From an uncultured Bacteroidales bacterium (GTDB lineage: Bacteria > Bacteroidota > Bacteroidia > Bacteroidales > Bacteroidaceae), in NCBI GenBank assembly GCA_902775375.1, contig CACYLU010000003.1, forward strand, positions 62,001 through 126,000: a stretch of 64,000 nt of DNA, written 5' to 3'. This document shows positions 33,227 to 43,158 of this stretch, one piece after another. The position numbers were made by a program, and so were the translations under genes. The notes under the pieces are model-generated. The model ran no database searches. It was not told the DNA's origin and worked only from the letters and a program-made list of their open reading frames with translations. Each line of letters begins with the position of its first letter. Positions within the stretch are counted from its first letter, which is position 1.

Positions 33227-33334
33227 GATTCTTATAGACCAATAATATTAAATCATGCGCAAAACATGTAATTTTTATTTAGTCTGGTAGAAAGCTAGTT
33301 AAGGGTTAGAGTTTGCTTAGCGGAAGCAAAAGGC

Positions 33335-33377
33335 AGGTTTAGCGGTAGTAAACCACCGGTTTACTACCGCTAAACCT
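33335..33377. repeat. 20-bp perfect hairpin with 3-base loop
   Basis: The arm AGGTTTAGCGGTAGTAAACC (33335-33354) is repeated exactly in reverse complement at 33358-33377, with ACC between. This is far stronger than a normal terminator and lacks a T-run. A smaller hairpin, TTTGCTT/AAGCAAA, stands just before it at 33312-33330. Confidence 0.8.
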
Positions 33378-33378
33378 A

Positions 33379-33418
33379 TGGTTTGAAAGAAGCAAACGTT
33401 AGGTTTGAAAGAAGCAAA
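33379..33418. repeat. Two direct repeats of 18 bp
   Basis: GGTTTGAAAGAAGCAAAC occurs twice, separated by four bases (GTTA). Each unit has ends that can pair (GTTTG with CAAAC). They follow directly on the 20-bp hairpin. Confidence 0.75.
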
Positions 33419-33420
33419 CT

Positions 33421-33453
33421 CCCTCGTTAGGTTTTTATTTTTCCCTCGTGAGG
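33421..33453. repeat. CCTCGTKAGG motifs, copy 2 of an intergenic family
   Basis: CCCTCGTTAGG (33421-33431) and CCCTCGTGAGG (33443-33453) with T-rich DNA between, matching the motif pairs at 16556 and 45681. Confidence 0.6.
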
Positions 33454-33529
33454 AAGAAAAATCTCTAGTTAGGAAAATGTTTTTTCAGGTAAACACCCCA
33501 ACACTTCATATTCAAATAATATCGTGCTT

Positions 33530-33761
33530 AAAAAAACTCTTCACTCTTCACAAAAGTGGTCTAAGTAAATGATTTAATGTTAGTTATTAGTGTGAAGAGA
33601 CTACTTGTCTCTTCACATCTCTTCATCCTCTTCACGCATATAACTATTGGAATTGTGAAGATCCGTGAAGACTTGTGAAGACCTTATGCAACTCTTCACG
33701 TATATAATGCGTTGTAATATTGAATATTACGCAATGTTTGTGAAGAGTGAAGAGTTTTTTT
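33530..33761. repeat. 232-bp element with 25-bp perfect terminal inverted repeats
   Basis: The outer 25 bases at 33530-33554 (seven A, then ACTCTTCACTCTTCACAAA without its first A) are the exact reverse complement of 33737-33761. Inside, the motif CTCTTCAC or GTGAAGAG is repeated about ten times in both orientations, including a perfect 11-bp hairpin (TGTGAAGAGAC, TACTT, GTCTCTTCACA) near 33589-33617. No ORF is present. It looks like a non-autonomous mobile element (MITE) or a highly structured RNA region; I see no sure target-site duplication. Confidence 0.7.
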
Positions 33762-33811
33762 GTGCACGTATAAAAAGCTACAACAATTTTATCTCGCAAA
33801 TTATGAAGCGG

Positions 33812-34745
33812 TTATTTCTTTAATACATTCTTAAAGGCTTCGCCAAAGATGACATATTGTGTGTTGCCACCCACGGTACCCTCGTTCTGTCCCCACAGGA
33901 AGGGCCAGTCATCGTAGTTCTCAAAATGGTCGGGCTGACGGAACAACAGACCGGGAGCCACATTGCCTGGTATGAACGAGAAGTCGGCACGGTTGTTGCC
34001 ATAGAACACTGCCTTAGGACGAGCAGCACCCACGGCAGCTACCAATGAGTAGTTGTGATAGGGGTGGCATCCGAAAAGATAGTTGCCAGTACGATAGATA
34101 TCATCCATATTAATGATGTCGGGATAGTAGAGGTGAGCAAAACAAATGGTGGTGCCAAAGCTGACCACATTGCCGCTACCAGCCCAGTTGCCCAAGCCAA
34201 TGGGCACTCCATAAGAATTGTCCTTGTCGAAGCTGGTTATATACTCTTGGTACTTTTGGATATATGGGCGCAGGCGTTGCTTGTAGGCCTCGTCCATATA
34301 AGGGATGGCATCTAATGCTGTTTGCATATTGTTGATAGCATTGTCCTCCATCGCTGCCCATATCTGCTGCTTGAAATTGTCAAGATACGACTGCTCGTGT
34401 GTGGCAGCATATAGTTGCAGATTGGTAGCCATGTTGTTACCTATGCGACGTGTGTTATTATTATCCTGTGCCATCAAGGCGTTCGCTTCTTGCATCAGTC
34501 GCTTTGACTGGGCAAGGGCTCGCTTGGAGAGGTCGTCATTATATCCCTCTAATGCACGACTGGCTGCAGCAAACATGGTGGCAGCACGGAAATCTAACCA
34601 TGCATTGCGAGTGGTGAAAGCCCACATGTCGTCAGGAGTACCGCTCGACTTGCCGTCGGCAGAAACCTCGTAAGGCTTTAGGCTGCGGTCGTAGTGCAGT
34701 CCGTCAGTAATAGAAGCTTGCAATGATTAAAAAAGACTTTTTCAT
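33812..34745 (-). pseudogene. Remnant of a secreted GH9-like glycoside hydrolase
   Basis: The 5' end is a normal secretion start, ATG 34745 (MKKSFLIIAS), but this frame stops after 13 codons. In the next frame ~300 residues of a catalytic C-terminus follow (DDMWAFTTRNAWLDFRAATM; YLFGCHPYHNYSLV; WPFLWGQNEGTVGG). These resemble the end of family-9 hydrolases, with the candidate acid Glu in GQNEG. The front half, which would hold the catalytic Asp pair and Ig-like domain, is missing. A deletion of about 1.2-1.6 kb joining codon ~10 to mid-gene out of frame explains this; the product cannot be an active secreted enzyme. Assignment to GH9 is by motif memory only. Confidence 0.65.
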
Positions 34746-34772
34746 ATTTGATTTCGTATGGTTGATGATAAA

Positions 34773-34813
34773 TTGATATAGGGTGTGCTTTCTTATGGCA
34801 CACCCTATATCAA
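34773..34813 (-). terminator. Long hairpin between CE1 esterase and GH9 remnant
   Basis: TTGATATAGGGTGTGC (34773-34788) and GCACACCCTATATCAA (34798-34813) pair perfectly over 16 bp with a 9-base loop. On the minus strand it follows the esterase stop by 11 bases and runs into TTTATC, a modest T-run. It may end or process the esterase transcript. Confidence 0.65.
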
Positions 34814-34824
34814 TGAAGTATAAT

Positions 34825-35961
<1,137 letters not shown>

Positions 35962-35984
35962 TTAATAGATTTATAGTTTGATAA

Positions 35985-36413
35985 TTAAGCCCATGTATCC
36001 AACTGGTCTTCTGTAACAAACTTCAGGTTGTTGAGTGCTATAACCTCACGTGCCTGCTCGTTGTTGTCGGTACGGAATACCAAGATACCTTTGCCAGCTA
36101 CCAGGAACGAATAGAGGTAAGCAATACTGATGCCTGAGTCGCTAAACACTTTAATGGCATCGGCACCACATCCTGGCTTGTTGTCAAGTTCGATAGCAAA
36201 TACATCGGTTAGTGCCACAGCTACACCAGCTTTCTTCAAAACTTCCCACGCATGTGTGGGTTCGCTACAGATGATACGGCAGATGCCATATTCAGCAGTA
36301 TCGGCAATCGTGATAGCGATGAGTTGAATTTGCGATTGCTTGAATAGATCGAGAACCTTTACCAGGGTACCTGACTTGTTCTCCAAGAAAATGGATAGTT
36401 GTTTGATTGTCAT
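35985..36413 (-). CDS. Tandem ACT-domain protein
   Basis: Protein of 142 aa made of two ACT domains (~5-70 and ~74-140): the first opens KQLSIFLENKSGTLVKVLDLF and the second contains NKPGCGADAIKVFSDSGISI. ACT domains bind amino acids. The same small protein accompanies phenylacetate-CoA ligases in many anaerobes, where it may sense an aromatic amino acid or modulate the ligase. It starts 12 bases after the second paaK gene, in the same operon. Confidence 0.9.
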   Translation of the reverse strand: MTIKQLSIFLENKSGTLVKVLDLFKQSQIQLIAITIADTAEYGICRIICSEPTHAWEVLKKAGVAVALTDVFAIELDNKPGCGADAIKVFSDSGISIAYLYSFLVAGKGILVFRTDNNEQAREVIALNNLKFVTEDQLDTWA

Positions 36414-36425
36414 AATGGTATGGTT

Positions 36426-37739
36426 TTAGAATAATTTGCGTAAATCTTTTACTCTGACAGCTTTCTTCTCGTCTGAGACAACTAAACTGCCCTTTGGTAC
36501 CAACTTCACTCGTGGAGTGATGAGAATCTCATCCTTGAGCTGACGGGTGATTTCACGTTCCAATGACTTGAGGCGGTTGTAATCGTCAGTAAACATCTGA
36601 TTGATTTCTACCTCTATGGTCATGATGTCGTTGCTGTCAACAGTCTCCAAAGTGATGAGGTAGTCGGTACTCAATTCTTTGAAGCCCAATAGAATTTTCT
36701 CTATCTGTATTGGGAAGATGTTAACACCCTTAAGGATTATCATATCGTCACTTCTGCCTTGAAGACGTGCCAACCGCTTGTGATGTCTGCCGCAAGCACA
36801 TTCGCCGGGCAGGATACGGGTAAGGTCGCGGGTGCGATAACGGAGCAGAGGCATAGCTTCACGATTGATAGTGGTGAGGACTAACTCGCCCAATTCTCCA
36901 TCAGGCACAGGCTTCAGAGTTACTGGGTCAATAATTTCAACAATGAAATAGTCTTCCCAAATGTGCAAGCCATTCTGCTCCTGACATTCAAAAGCTACAC
37001 CTGGTCCCATCATCTCCGAGATTCCATAGGAGTTATAGGCCTTTACCCCTAAGTTCTGCTCGATACGTTGGCGTTGCTCTTCGCTATGAGGTTCTGCACC
37101 AATGCAAAGCACACGCAAGTTAGTGTCTTTACGCGGATCAACCCCTTCCTCCTTCATCACTTCATAAATGCGTGAAGCATAACTTGGAATGGCGTGAAGC
37201 ACAGAAGTGCCAAAATCCTTGATGAATTTAATCTGGCGAATAGTATTGCCAGCAGCAGCAGGGACGGTGAGCATGCCCACCTTCTCAGCACCGTATTGGA
37301 AACCTAAGCCTGCAGTAAACATGCCATAGCCTGCTGAGTTCTGGAACACGTCTTCAGGACGACTGCCTACCATCCATAGACATCGAGCTACTGCATTGGC
37401 CCACTCGTCAAGGTCTTTCTGTGTGTGCAACACTACCGTTGGATTACCAGTAGTCCCACTCGATGAGTGCAGACGCACACAGTCTTTCAGTGGCACGCAA
37501 GCCAGTCCGAATGGATAGTTCTCGCGTAAATCCTCTTTAGAGGTAAAAGGCAGTTTTTGTACATCGTCTAAGGTCTTGATGTCCTCTGGCTTGATACCCA
37601 ATTCCTGGAACTTTTTCTGATAAAAAGGCGAGTTCATACAATGGCGTACTGTCTTTTGTAGGCGTTCCAGTTGCAGCGCTTTCAGTCCTTCGACTGAAAG
37701 CGTTTCTACCTCGGGGTTGAAATAGTCTGAATAAATCAT
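36426..37739 (-). CDS. paaK: Phenylacetate-CoA ligase, second copy in operon
   Basis: ANL-superfamily enzyme of 437 aa that activates an arylacetate with ATP to the AMP ester and then the CoA thioester. Motifs: LHSSSGTTGNPTVV (P-loop-like, ~95), YNSYGISEMMGPG (A5), LLRYRTRDLTRI (A7-A8) and a C-terminal SDEKKAVRVKD lysine-containing end. It starts two bases after the other paaK, to which it is clearly related but not identical, so the two may differ in substrate (phenyl-, indole- or hydroxyphenylacetate). Confidence 0.93.
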   Translation of the reverse strand: MIYSDYFNPEVETLSVEGLKALQLERLQKTVRHCMNSPFYQKKFQELGIKPEDIKTLDDVQKLPFTSKEDLRENYPFGLACVPLKDCVRLHSSSGTTGNPTVVLHTQKDLDEWANAVARCLWMVGSRPEDVFQNSAGYGMFTAGLGFQYGAEKVGMLTVPAAAGNTIRQIKFIKDFGTSVLHAIPSYASRIYEVMKEEGVDPRKDTNLRVLCIGAEPHSEEQRQRIEQNLGVKAYNSYGISEMMGPGVAFECQEQNGLHIWEDYFIVEIIDPVTLKPVPDGELGELVLTTINREAMPLLRYRTRDLTRILPGECACGRHHKRLARLQGRSDDMIILKGVNIFPIQIEKILLGFKELSTDYLITLETVDSNDIMTIEVEINQMFTDDYNRLKSLEREITRQLKDEILITPRVKLVPKGSLVVSDEKKAVRVKDLRKLF

Positions 37740-37741
37740 AA

Positions 37742-39052
37742 TTATTTAATGTTTCTATTGTCAATTACATGTGCACTCTTGCCTTGACTGCGTTCAATGG
37801 TGTTAGGCGCTTTGATCTTCACCTTGGCAGCAATGCTCAGTACACTCTTCAACTTGTTTGCCAATCGTTTCTCGAGTTCGTCGATGGCAGCTGGAGTATC
37901 GAAGGTAGAGGTAAAGTATTCCTGACGCAACTCTACTTGTACCTGTAAGGTGTCGAGGTTGTTTACACGATCTACAATCAGCATGTAGCGAGGAGCAAAC
38001 TCCTTCATACTCAGTACCACGCTCTCCACTTGTGAAGGGAATACATTGATGCCTCGTATGATGAGCATATCATCACTACGTCCATGAATAGCTGACATGC
38101 GTACGCTGGTGCGTCCACATTCACACTGACCTGGAAGTAATGAACAAAGATCTCTAGTACGGTAGCGCAGTACTGGCATGCCTTCCTTGGTGAGGGTAGT
38201 AAATACCAGCTCACCTTGTTGACCTACCGGTAGAGGCTCTAATGTTACTGGGTTAATGATTTCTGGATAGAAATGGTCTTCGTTGATATGAGAGCCGTGT
38301 TGCGCTTGGCATTCGTAGCTCACACTCGGTCCCATCACCTCACTCAGACCATAGATGTTAAAGCCCTTCAAACCTAAACGTTCTTCAATCTCCTCACGCA
38401 TCTTTTCAGTCCAAGGTTCTGCACCAAAGGCTCCAACACGCAATTTTATTTGGTCTTTTGTGATACCTATTTTATCCATTGTCTCAGCAAGATAGAGTGC
38501 ATATGAAGGGGTACATGCGATACCTGTAATACCTAAGTCACGTATCAATTTGGCATGCTTCTCTGTATTGCCTGTTGATGCAGGTACTACAGAAGCACCT
38601 ACCATTTCGACTCCATTGTGAGCACCTAAACCACCAGTAAAGAGTCCATAGCCATAGGCTACAGAAAAGATGTCATCACGTGTCACGCCATAAGCTGTGA
38701 GGCAGCGAGCCATGCACTCACTCCACACCCCAATGTCCTTGCGGGTATAGCCAACTATGGTTGGATTGCCAGTCGTGCCTGAAGATGCGTGGATGCGAAC
38801 AATCTCACTCTGCGGAGCTGCTTGCATGCCGAAAGGATAATTGTCACGCAAATCTTTTTTTGTGGTGAAAGGCAACTTCGTGATATCGTCGATGGTACGA
38901 ATATCATCGGGTGTGATGTCTAGTTCCTGCAATTTGTTTCGATAGAAGGGCACATTATGATAAACATACTTGACTATTTTATGTAGTCTTTTACCTTGGA
39001 GCTCGCTCATTTGTTCACGGCTCATACATTCTTTGTTAGGATTCCAAATCAT
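37742..39052 (-). CDS. paaK: Phenylacetate-CoA ligase, first copy in operon
   Basis: Enzyme of 436 aa from the same family as the next gene. It shows IHASSGTTGNPTIVGY, FNIYGLSEVMGPS, VLRYRTRDLCSLLPG and the C-terminal RSQGKSAHVID. No phenylacetate ring-oxygenase genes (paaABC) are present, as expected in an anaerobe; the thioester is more likely to enter the indolepyruvate oxidoreductase encoded at 42-45 kb. The promoter is at 39093. Confidence 0.93.
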   Translation of the reverse strand: MIWNPNKECMSREQMSELQGKRLHKIVKYVYHNVPFYRNKLQELDITPDDIRTIDDITKLPFTTKKDLRDNYPFGMQAAPQSEIVRIHASSGTTGNPTIVGYTRKDIGVWSECMARCLTAYGVTRDDIFSVAYGYGLFTGGLGAHNGVEMVGASVVPASTGNTEKHAKLIRDLGITGIACTPSYALYLAETMDKIGITKDQIKLRVGAFGAEPWTEKMREEIEERLGLKGFNIYGLSEVMGPSVSYECQAQHGSHINEDHFYPEIINPVTLEPLPVGQQGELVFTTLTKEGMPVLRYRTRDLCSLLPGQCECGRTSVRMSAIHGRSDDMLIIRGINVFPSQVESVVLSMKEFAPRYMLIVDRVNNLDTLQVQVELRQEYFTSTFDTPAAIDELEKRLANKLKSVLSIAAKVKIKAPNTIERSQGKSAHVIDNRNIK

Positions 39053-39092
39053 TATTTTTGTAATTTATGGTTATATAATAGTTTGTATGTGG

Positions 39093-39124
39093 GCAAATGT
39101 ACACTTTTTTCTATTGAATGCAAA
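39093..39124 (-). promoter_or_regulatory. Promoter of the paaK-paaK-ACT operon
   Basis: On the minus strand TTTG (39121-39124), 19 bases, then TACATTTGC (39093-39101): a complete Bacteroidota -33/-7 promoter 41 bases before the first ATG. Confidence 0.75.
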
Positions 39125-39165
39125 AAAATGGGAGTGAAAGAATTACTATTGACATCAAAATGTAT

Positions 39166-39174
39166 TATTTTTGC
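39166..39174 (+). promoter_or_regulatory. -7 promoter box of the acyl-CoA synthetase gene
   Basis: TATTTTTGC, matching TAnnTTTG, 25 bases before ATG 39200. This promoter and that of the paaK operon are divergent within 147 bases, which would allow shared control. Confidence 0.6.
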
Positions 39175-39199
39175 ATCAACATACTAAACTGAAACAGCT

Positions 39200-41263
39200 A
39201 TGATAAATAAACAGCTTTTACAACCTGAGAGTATAGTAGTCATCGGTGGCTCCAATAACAAGCACAAGCCTGGCGGCGCAGTTGTACGTAATCTTCTTGA
39301 TGGCGGCTATGTGGGTGCGCTACATATAGTCAATCCCAAGGAGGATGAAGTGCAGGGTATTAAGGCCTTTCATGATGTGAAAGAGCTGCCATCCACCGAT
39401 CTGGCCATTCTCGTTGTAGCTGCCAAATTCTGTCCTGACTATGTAGACTATCTGGCTTCTGAGAAAAATGTTCGTGCGTTCATTATTATATCTGCTGGCT
39501 TTAGCGAGGAAACCCACGAGGGAGCTCTGTTGGAGCAGCGCATTTTAGACACTTGTGAGAAGTATGGCTGTGCGCTGATTGGGCCCAACTGCATCGGTTT
39601 ACTAACTCATTTCCATCACTCAGTATTCACTAAGCCTATTCCACACCTCAATCCTAAAGGTGTTGATTTCATCTCGGGTAGCGGTGCTACTGCGGTGTTC
39701 ATTCTTGAGAGTGCCGTTACCAAGGGCTTACCTTTTAATAGTGTATGGTCTGTGGGCAATGGCAAACAAATAGGAATCGAAACTGTGCTGGAATATATGG
39801 ACGAGCATTTCGACCCTGAGCGCGATTCTTTGATAAAACTCCTCTATATAGAGAATATAAGTGATCCTGACAAGTTGCTGTATCATGCAACATCGCTCAT
39901 CCGTAAAGGCTGTCGTATAGCTGCCATCAAAGCTGGCTCTTCTGAAAACGGCAGTAGGGCAGCCAGCAGTCATACGGGTGCTATTGCGTCGAGTGACTCT
40001 GCTGTTGAGGCATTATTCCGAAAAGCGGGCATAGTGCGTTGCTTTGGTCGTGAAGAGTTGACTACAGTGGGTTGCATTTTCACTTTGCCTCGTTTCACTG
40101 GTAAGAACTTCGCTATTGTCACCCATGCGGGCGGACCTGGTGTCATGCTGACCGATGCCCTCTCTAAAGGAGGAATGCAGGTGCCTCCACTTACGGGCCC
40201 TGTTGCTGAGGAGCTGAAGTCGAAGTTGTTGCCTGGTAGCAGTGTGGCTAACCCTATCGACATACTTGCTACAGGAACAGCAGAACACTTGGGTATCGCT
40301 ATTGATTGTTGTGAACGGATGGACGATATTGATGCCATTATGGTTATCTTCGGCACGCCGGGACTGGTGAAGATTTTCGAGGTGTATGATGTGTTACACC
40401 AAAAGATACAAGAATGTAAGAAACCTATTTTCCCCATTCTGCCCAGTGTCAGTACTGCCGGCCCTGAGGTACAGGAGTTCTTGAAACGTGGTCACGTGAA
40501 CTTTAGCGATGAGGTAACATTGGCTACAGCGCTGACTCAGATTATGAAAACTCCTAAGCCTGCACGTTCAGAGGTAGAATTATACGGCACTGATATACCT
40601 CGTCTGCATAAGTTGATCAGTAGCATCAACGAAAGTGGCTACATTTCTCCTGTATTGGTGCGCGAGATTCTCTCATGTGCCGGTATCCCTCTTGTTCCCG
40701 AACTTGTCTCTACATCAAAAGAAGAATTGGCTGATTTTGCCGAGCGTGTAGGTTATCCCGTAGTGGCTAAGGTAGTTGGACCTGTACATAAAACAGATGT
40801 GGGTGGTGTGACATTGAATATTCGTTCGAAAGAAGTGTTGGCTGCCGAGTTTGACCGTATGATGCAGATTCAGGGGGCTACTGCTGTGATGGTGCAGAAG
40901 ATGATCAAGGGTACAGAGCTCTTTATTGGTGCCAAATACGAGGAACGTTTCGGCCATGTGGTACTCTGTGGTTTGGGTGGTATCTTTGTGGAGGTCCTGC
41001 GTGATGTGTCATCAGGTCTCGCCCCATTGAGCTACGAAGAAGCTTACTCTATGATTCATTCCCTTCGTGCCTATAAAATATTGAAAGGGACGCGAGGCAA
41101 GAAAGGTATCAACGAGCGTAAGTATGCAGAGATTATTGTGCGGCTAAGTACCCTTTTGCGTTTTGCAACAGAGATAAAAGAAATAGACATCAACCCTCTG
41201 CTCGCCGATGATAATGACGTCATAGCGGTTGATGCCCGTATTCTGGTGAAGAAGGAAGAGTAA
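39200..41263 (+). CDS. acdAB: ADP-forming acyl-CoA synthetase, fused alpha-beta form
   Basis: Protein of 687 aa joining both subunits. Residues ~1-450 are the CoA-binding and ligase part (VIGGSNNKHKPGGAVVRNLL; phospho-acceptor His in AASSHTGAIASSD, ~255). Residues ~465-687 are the ATP-grasp domain (VREILSCAGIPLVPE; PVVAKVVGPVHKTDVGGV). The enzyme turns an acyl-CoA, ADP and phosphate into the acid, ATP and CoA. Next to IorA/IorB it could conserve energy from aryl-acetyl-CoA, as in amino-acid-fermenting archaea; acetyl-CoA is an alternative substrate. It is divergent from the paaK operon and convergent with the aminotransferase. Confidence 0.92.
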   Translation: MINKQLLQPESIVVIGGSNNKHKPGGAVVRNLLDGGYVGALHIVNPKEDEVQGIKAFHDVKELPSTDLAILVVAAKFCPDYVDYLASEKNVRAFIIISAGFSEETHEGALLEQRILDTCEKYGCALIGPNCIGLLTHFHHSVFTKPIPHLNPKGVDFISGSGATAVFILESAVTKGLPFNSVWSVGNGKQIGIETVLEYMDEHFDPERDSLIKLLYIENISDPDKLLYHATSLIRKGCRIAAIKAGSSENGSRAASSHTGAIASSDSAVEALFRKAGIVRCFGREELTTVGCIFTLPRFTGKNFAIVTHAGGPGVMLTDALSKGGMQVPPLTGPVAEELKSKLLPGSSVANPIDILATGTAEHLGIAIDCCERMDDIDAIMVIFGTPGLVKIFEVYDVLHQKIQECKKPIFPILPSVSTAGPEVQEFLKRGHVNFSDEVTLATALTQIMKTPKPARSEVELYGTDIPRLHKLISSINESGYISPVLVREILSCAGIPLVPELVSTSKEELADFAERVGYPVVAKVVGPVHKTDVGGVTLNIRSKEVLAAEFDRMMQIQGATAVMVQKMIKGTELFIGAKYEERFGHVVLCGLGGIFVEVLRDVSSGLAPLSYEEAYSMIHSLRAYKILKGTRGKKGINERKYAEIIVRLSTLLRFATEIKEIDINPLLADDNDVIAVDARILVKKEE

Positions 41264-41278
41264 TATTTATCTCTTCAC

Positions 41279-42589
41279 TTATTGATTGTTCTCCTCGAAG
41301 ATGGCCATTCGCTCATCGAGCTGTTGGTACTGATGGTCTTCAATAAACGAGGTACACACGCGTAATCCCTCTTGGTGGGAGCCTGTGGTGATAAGACAAA
41401 TGGCAGATACACCATAGTACATAAGTTCACGAGCTAACTGACCGCTCGTCATGCCACGATAGCCGATGGTGAAATAGAAACCGTCAGCAACGGGCTTATC
41501 AAGGTCTTTGTCATAAACGATGTGAAAGCCATGTTTACAGAATATTTCTTTCAGTTTGCGGGCACGATCTCCGTAAACTTTTACCTCGTTGCGGAAATTG
41601 TATTCTCCATCGCATGCTGCACGGAACATAGCAGCCAAGGCATATTGTGCCGAATGGCTGGTGCCGGAAGATAAGGCATAGAGCATACGCGTCGAGAATA
41701 CCAACCCAAAGGGCAACCCTTCGTAGCGTGCAGCTAAATCATCGAAGTGACGATGGAACAACTTGTTGCTGATGCATACAACGCCTATACGCTCGCCAGC
41801 ATAGCTAAATGCTTTCGAACCACTAATGAGTAACATGTAGTTGTCAGTATAGCGTGCTACTGTTGGTTGGTAAGGAGGTTCAAATGGGACAGAAAGGTCT
41901 TGGCGGAAGTCCATTGCGAAATAGGCCAAATCTTCCATGATTATACAGTCGTATTTAGTAGCAAGCGTGCCAATTGTTTCAAGCTCTTGCTCTGTCAGGC
42001 ACACCCATGATGGGTTATTGGGATTCGAATAAACGATGGCACATATATTACCAGTTGACAGGTAGGATTCCAGTTTTGGTCCCAACTTCTCACCGCGGAA
42101 ATCGTAAACGTCGAAAGTTTCATAAGGAACGCCCTGCACTTGCAACTGCATTTTCTGTACGGGGAAACCTGGATCGATGAACAGCACGGTATTTTTCCCT
42201 TTTGTAGCCTGCGAACAGGTGAGGAATGAAGCGAAGGTGCCTTGCATACTTCCAGTGACAGGAACACAGCCTTCAGGGACGATGTCAACACCAATAAATG
42301 CTTTGACGAAACGAGAAGCCTGCTTCTTTAGTTCTGGATAACCTTGTATATCGGGATAAGAGTGAGCGATGCCGTCCTGAAGCGCTTTTATTTGAGCTTC
42401 GACACCCACTTTTGCAGCAGGCAATCCTGGTATGCCCATCTCCATCTTTATATACTCTACGCCACTTTCTTTCTCTGCTGTAGCAGCTACCTGCTTTACT
42501 TCACGAATGGTGGCTTTGGCGAAGTCCTGAATGCCCATTTTGGCTATCAGCTCGTCAACAATTTCTTTTTTTATAGGGGTTGGTTTCAT
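41279..42589 (-). CDS. PLP-dependent aminotransferase (class I/II), probably aromatic
   Basis: Fold-type I aminotransferase of 436 aa. It has the substrate/PLP motifs SYPDIQGYPELKKQ, YSNPNNPSW (~205), the Asp in IIMEDLAYFAM and the PLP-lysine in SGSKAFSYAGERIG (~258). It lacks a signal peptide. Its stop codon is 15 bases from the convergent synthetase gene, and its start overlaps the stop of iorB, so it is translated with iorA-iorB. The likely reaction is interconversion of an aromatic amino acid with the aryl-pyruvate used by IorAB. Confidence 0.88.
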   Translation of the reverse strand: MKPTPIKKEIVDELIAKMGIQDFAKATIREVKQVAATAEKESGVEYIKMEMGIPGLPAAKVGVEAQIKALQDGIAHSYPDIQGYPELKKQASRFVKAFIGVDIVPEGCVPVTGSMQGTFASFLTCSQATKGKNTVLFIDPGFPVQKMQLQVQGVPYETFDVYDFRGEKLGPKLESYLSTGNICAIVYSNPNNPSWVCLTEQELETIGTLATKYDCIIMEDLAYFAMDFRQDLSVPFEPPYQPTVARYTDNYMLLISGSKAFSYAGERIGVVCISNKLFHRHFDDLAARYEGLPFGLVFSTRMLYALSSGTSHSAQYALAAMFRAACDGEYNFRNEVKVYGDRARKLKEIFCKHGFHIVYDKDLDKPVADGFYFTIGYRGMTSGQLARELMYYGVSAICLITTGSHQEGLRVCTSFIEDHQYQQLDERMAIFEENNQ

Positions 42590-43158
42590 TTTTGCGCCTC
42601 CCTTCCTAATGCCAGTGCTTTGATATTAGCTTCCACAATGGCGTCTCCCTTGCGTCCAAAAACACGACGGATAGCATCTTCCAGTTTTTCGTATTCTATA
42701 CCTATGGCTTTCTGGGCAGCGCCCAACAGAATGACATTGGCCGAGCGTGGCACACCATTGTCTTTGGCCATTTGTTCAATGTTAAGGGTGATGACGTGGG
42801 GTAACCTGGCAAGGTCATTACTAATGATATCTATATCAGGGTAGTTAGGGATGTTTTTAAAGGGTGTACTACTGGTAATGATCCAGCCTTCTTTAGACAA
42901 GAAAGGCAGATAGCGCAGAGCCTCCATGGGCTCCATCGAAATGATAACATCCGCGCCTCCACGGGCAATCAGGTCGCTGGCGATGGGGTTGCTTGAAATG
43001 CGTAAGTTAGATTGCACGTCACCGCCACGCTGACTCATGCCGTGTACCTCGGCCTGCTTGATGTATAGGTTTTCTTTCATGGCGGCTTCGCCAATGATAG
43101 TGGCGATGGAGAGGATACCTTGTCCTCCTACGCCGCAAAGAATAATGTCAGTTTTCAT
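42586..43158 (-). CDS. iorB: Indolepyruvate:ferredoxin oxidoreductase beta subunit
   Basis: Protein of 190 aa. It has the opening ILCGVGGQGILSIATIIGEAA, the EVHGMSQRGGDVQSNLRI box and the later NVILLGAAQKA, all of the gamma/beta-type domain of 2-oxoacid:ferredoxin oxidoreductases. With IorA it splits aryl-pyruvates (indole-, phenyl- and hydroxyphenyl-pyruvate) into aryl-acetyl-CoA, CO2 and reduced ferredoxin, or runs in reverse. It overlaps iorA and the aminotransferase by four bases each. Confidence 0.93.
   Translation of the reverse strand: MKTDIILCGVGGQGILSIATIIGEAAMKENLYIKQAEVHGMSQRGGDVQSNLRISSNPIASDLIARGGADVIISMEPMEALRYLPFLSKEGWIITSSTPFKNIPNYPDIDIISNDLARLPHVITLNIEQMAKDNGVPRSANVILLGAAQKAIGIEYEKLEDAIRRVFGRKGDAIVEANIKALALGREAQK

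Noticed and set aside
32827-33245. Overlapping ORFs of 67-80 aa around the carboxylesterase terminator and tRNA-Lys
   Set aside because: They run through a terminator, a promoter and a tRNA gene and have no family features.
33530-33761. Complete insertion sequence
   Set aside because: Good terminal inverted repeats but only 232 bases and no transposase ORF, so at most a non-autonomous element.
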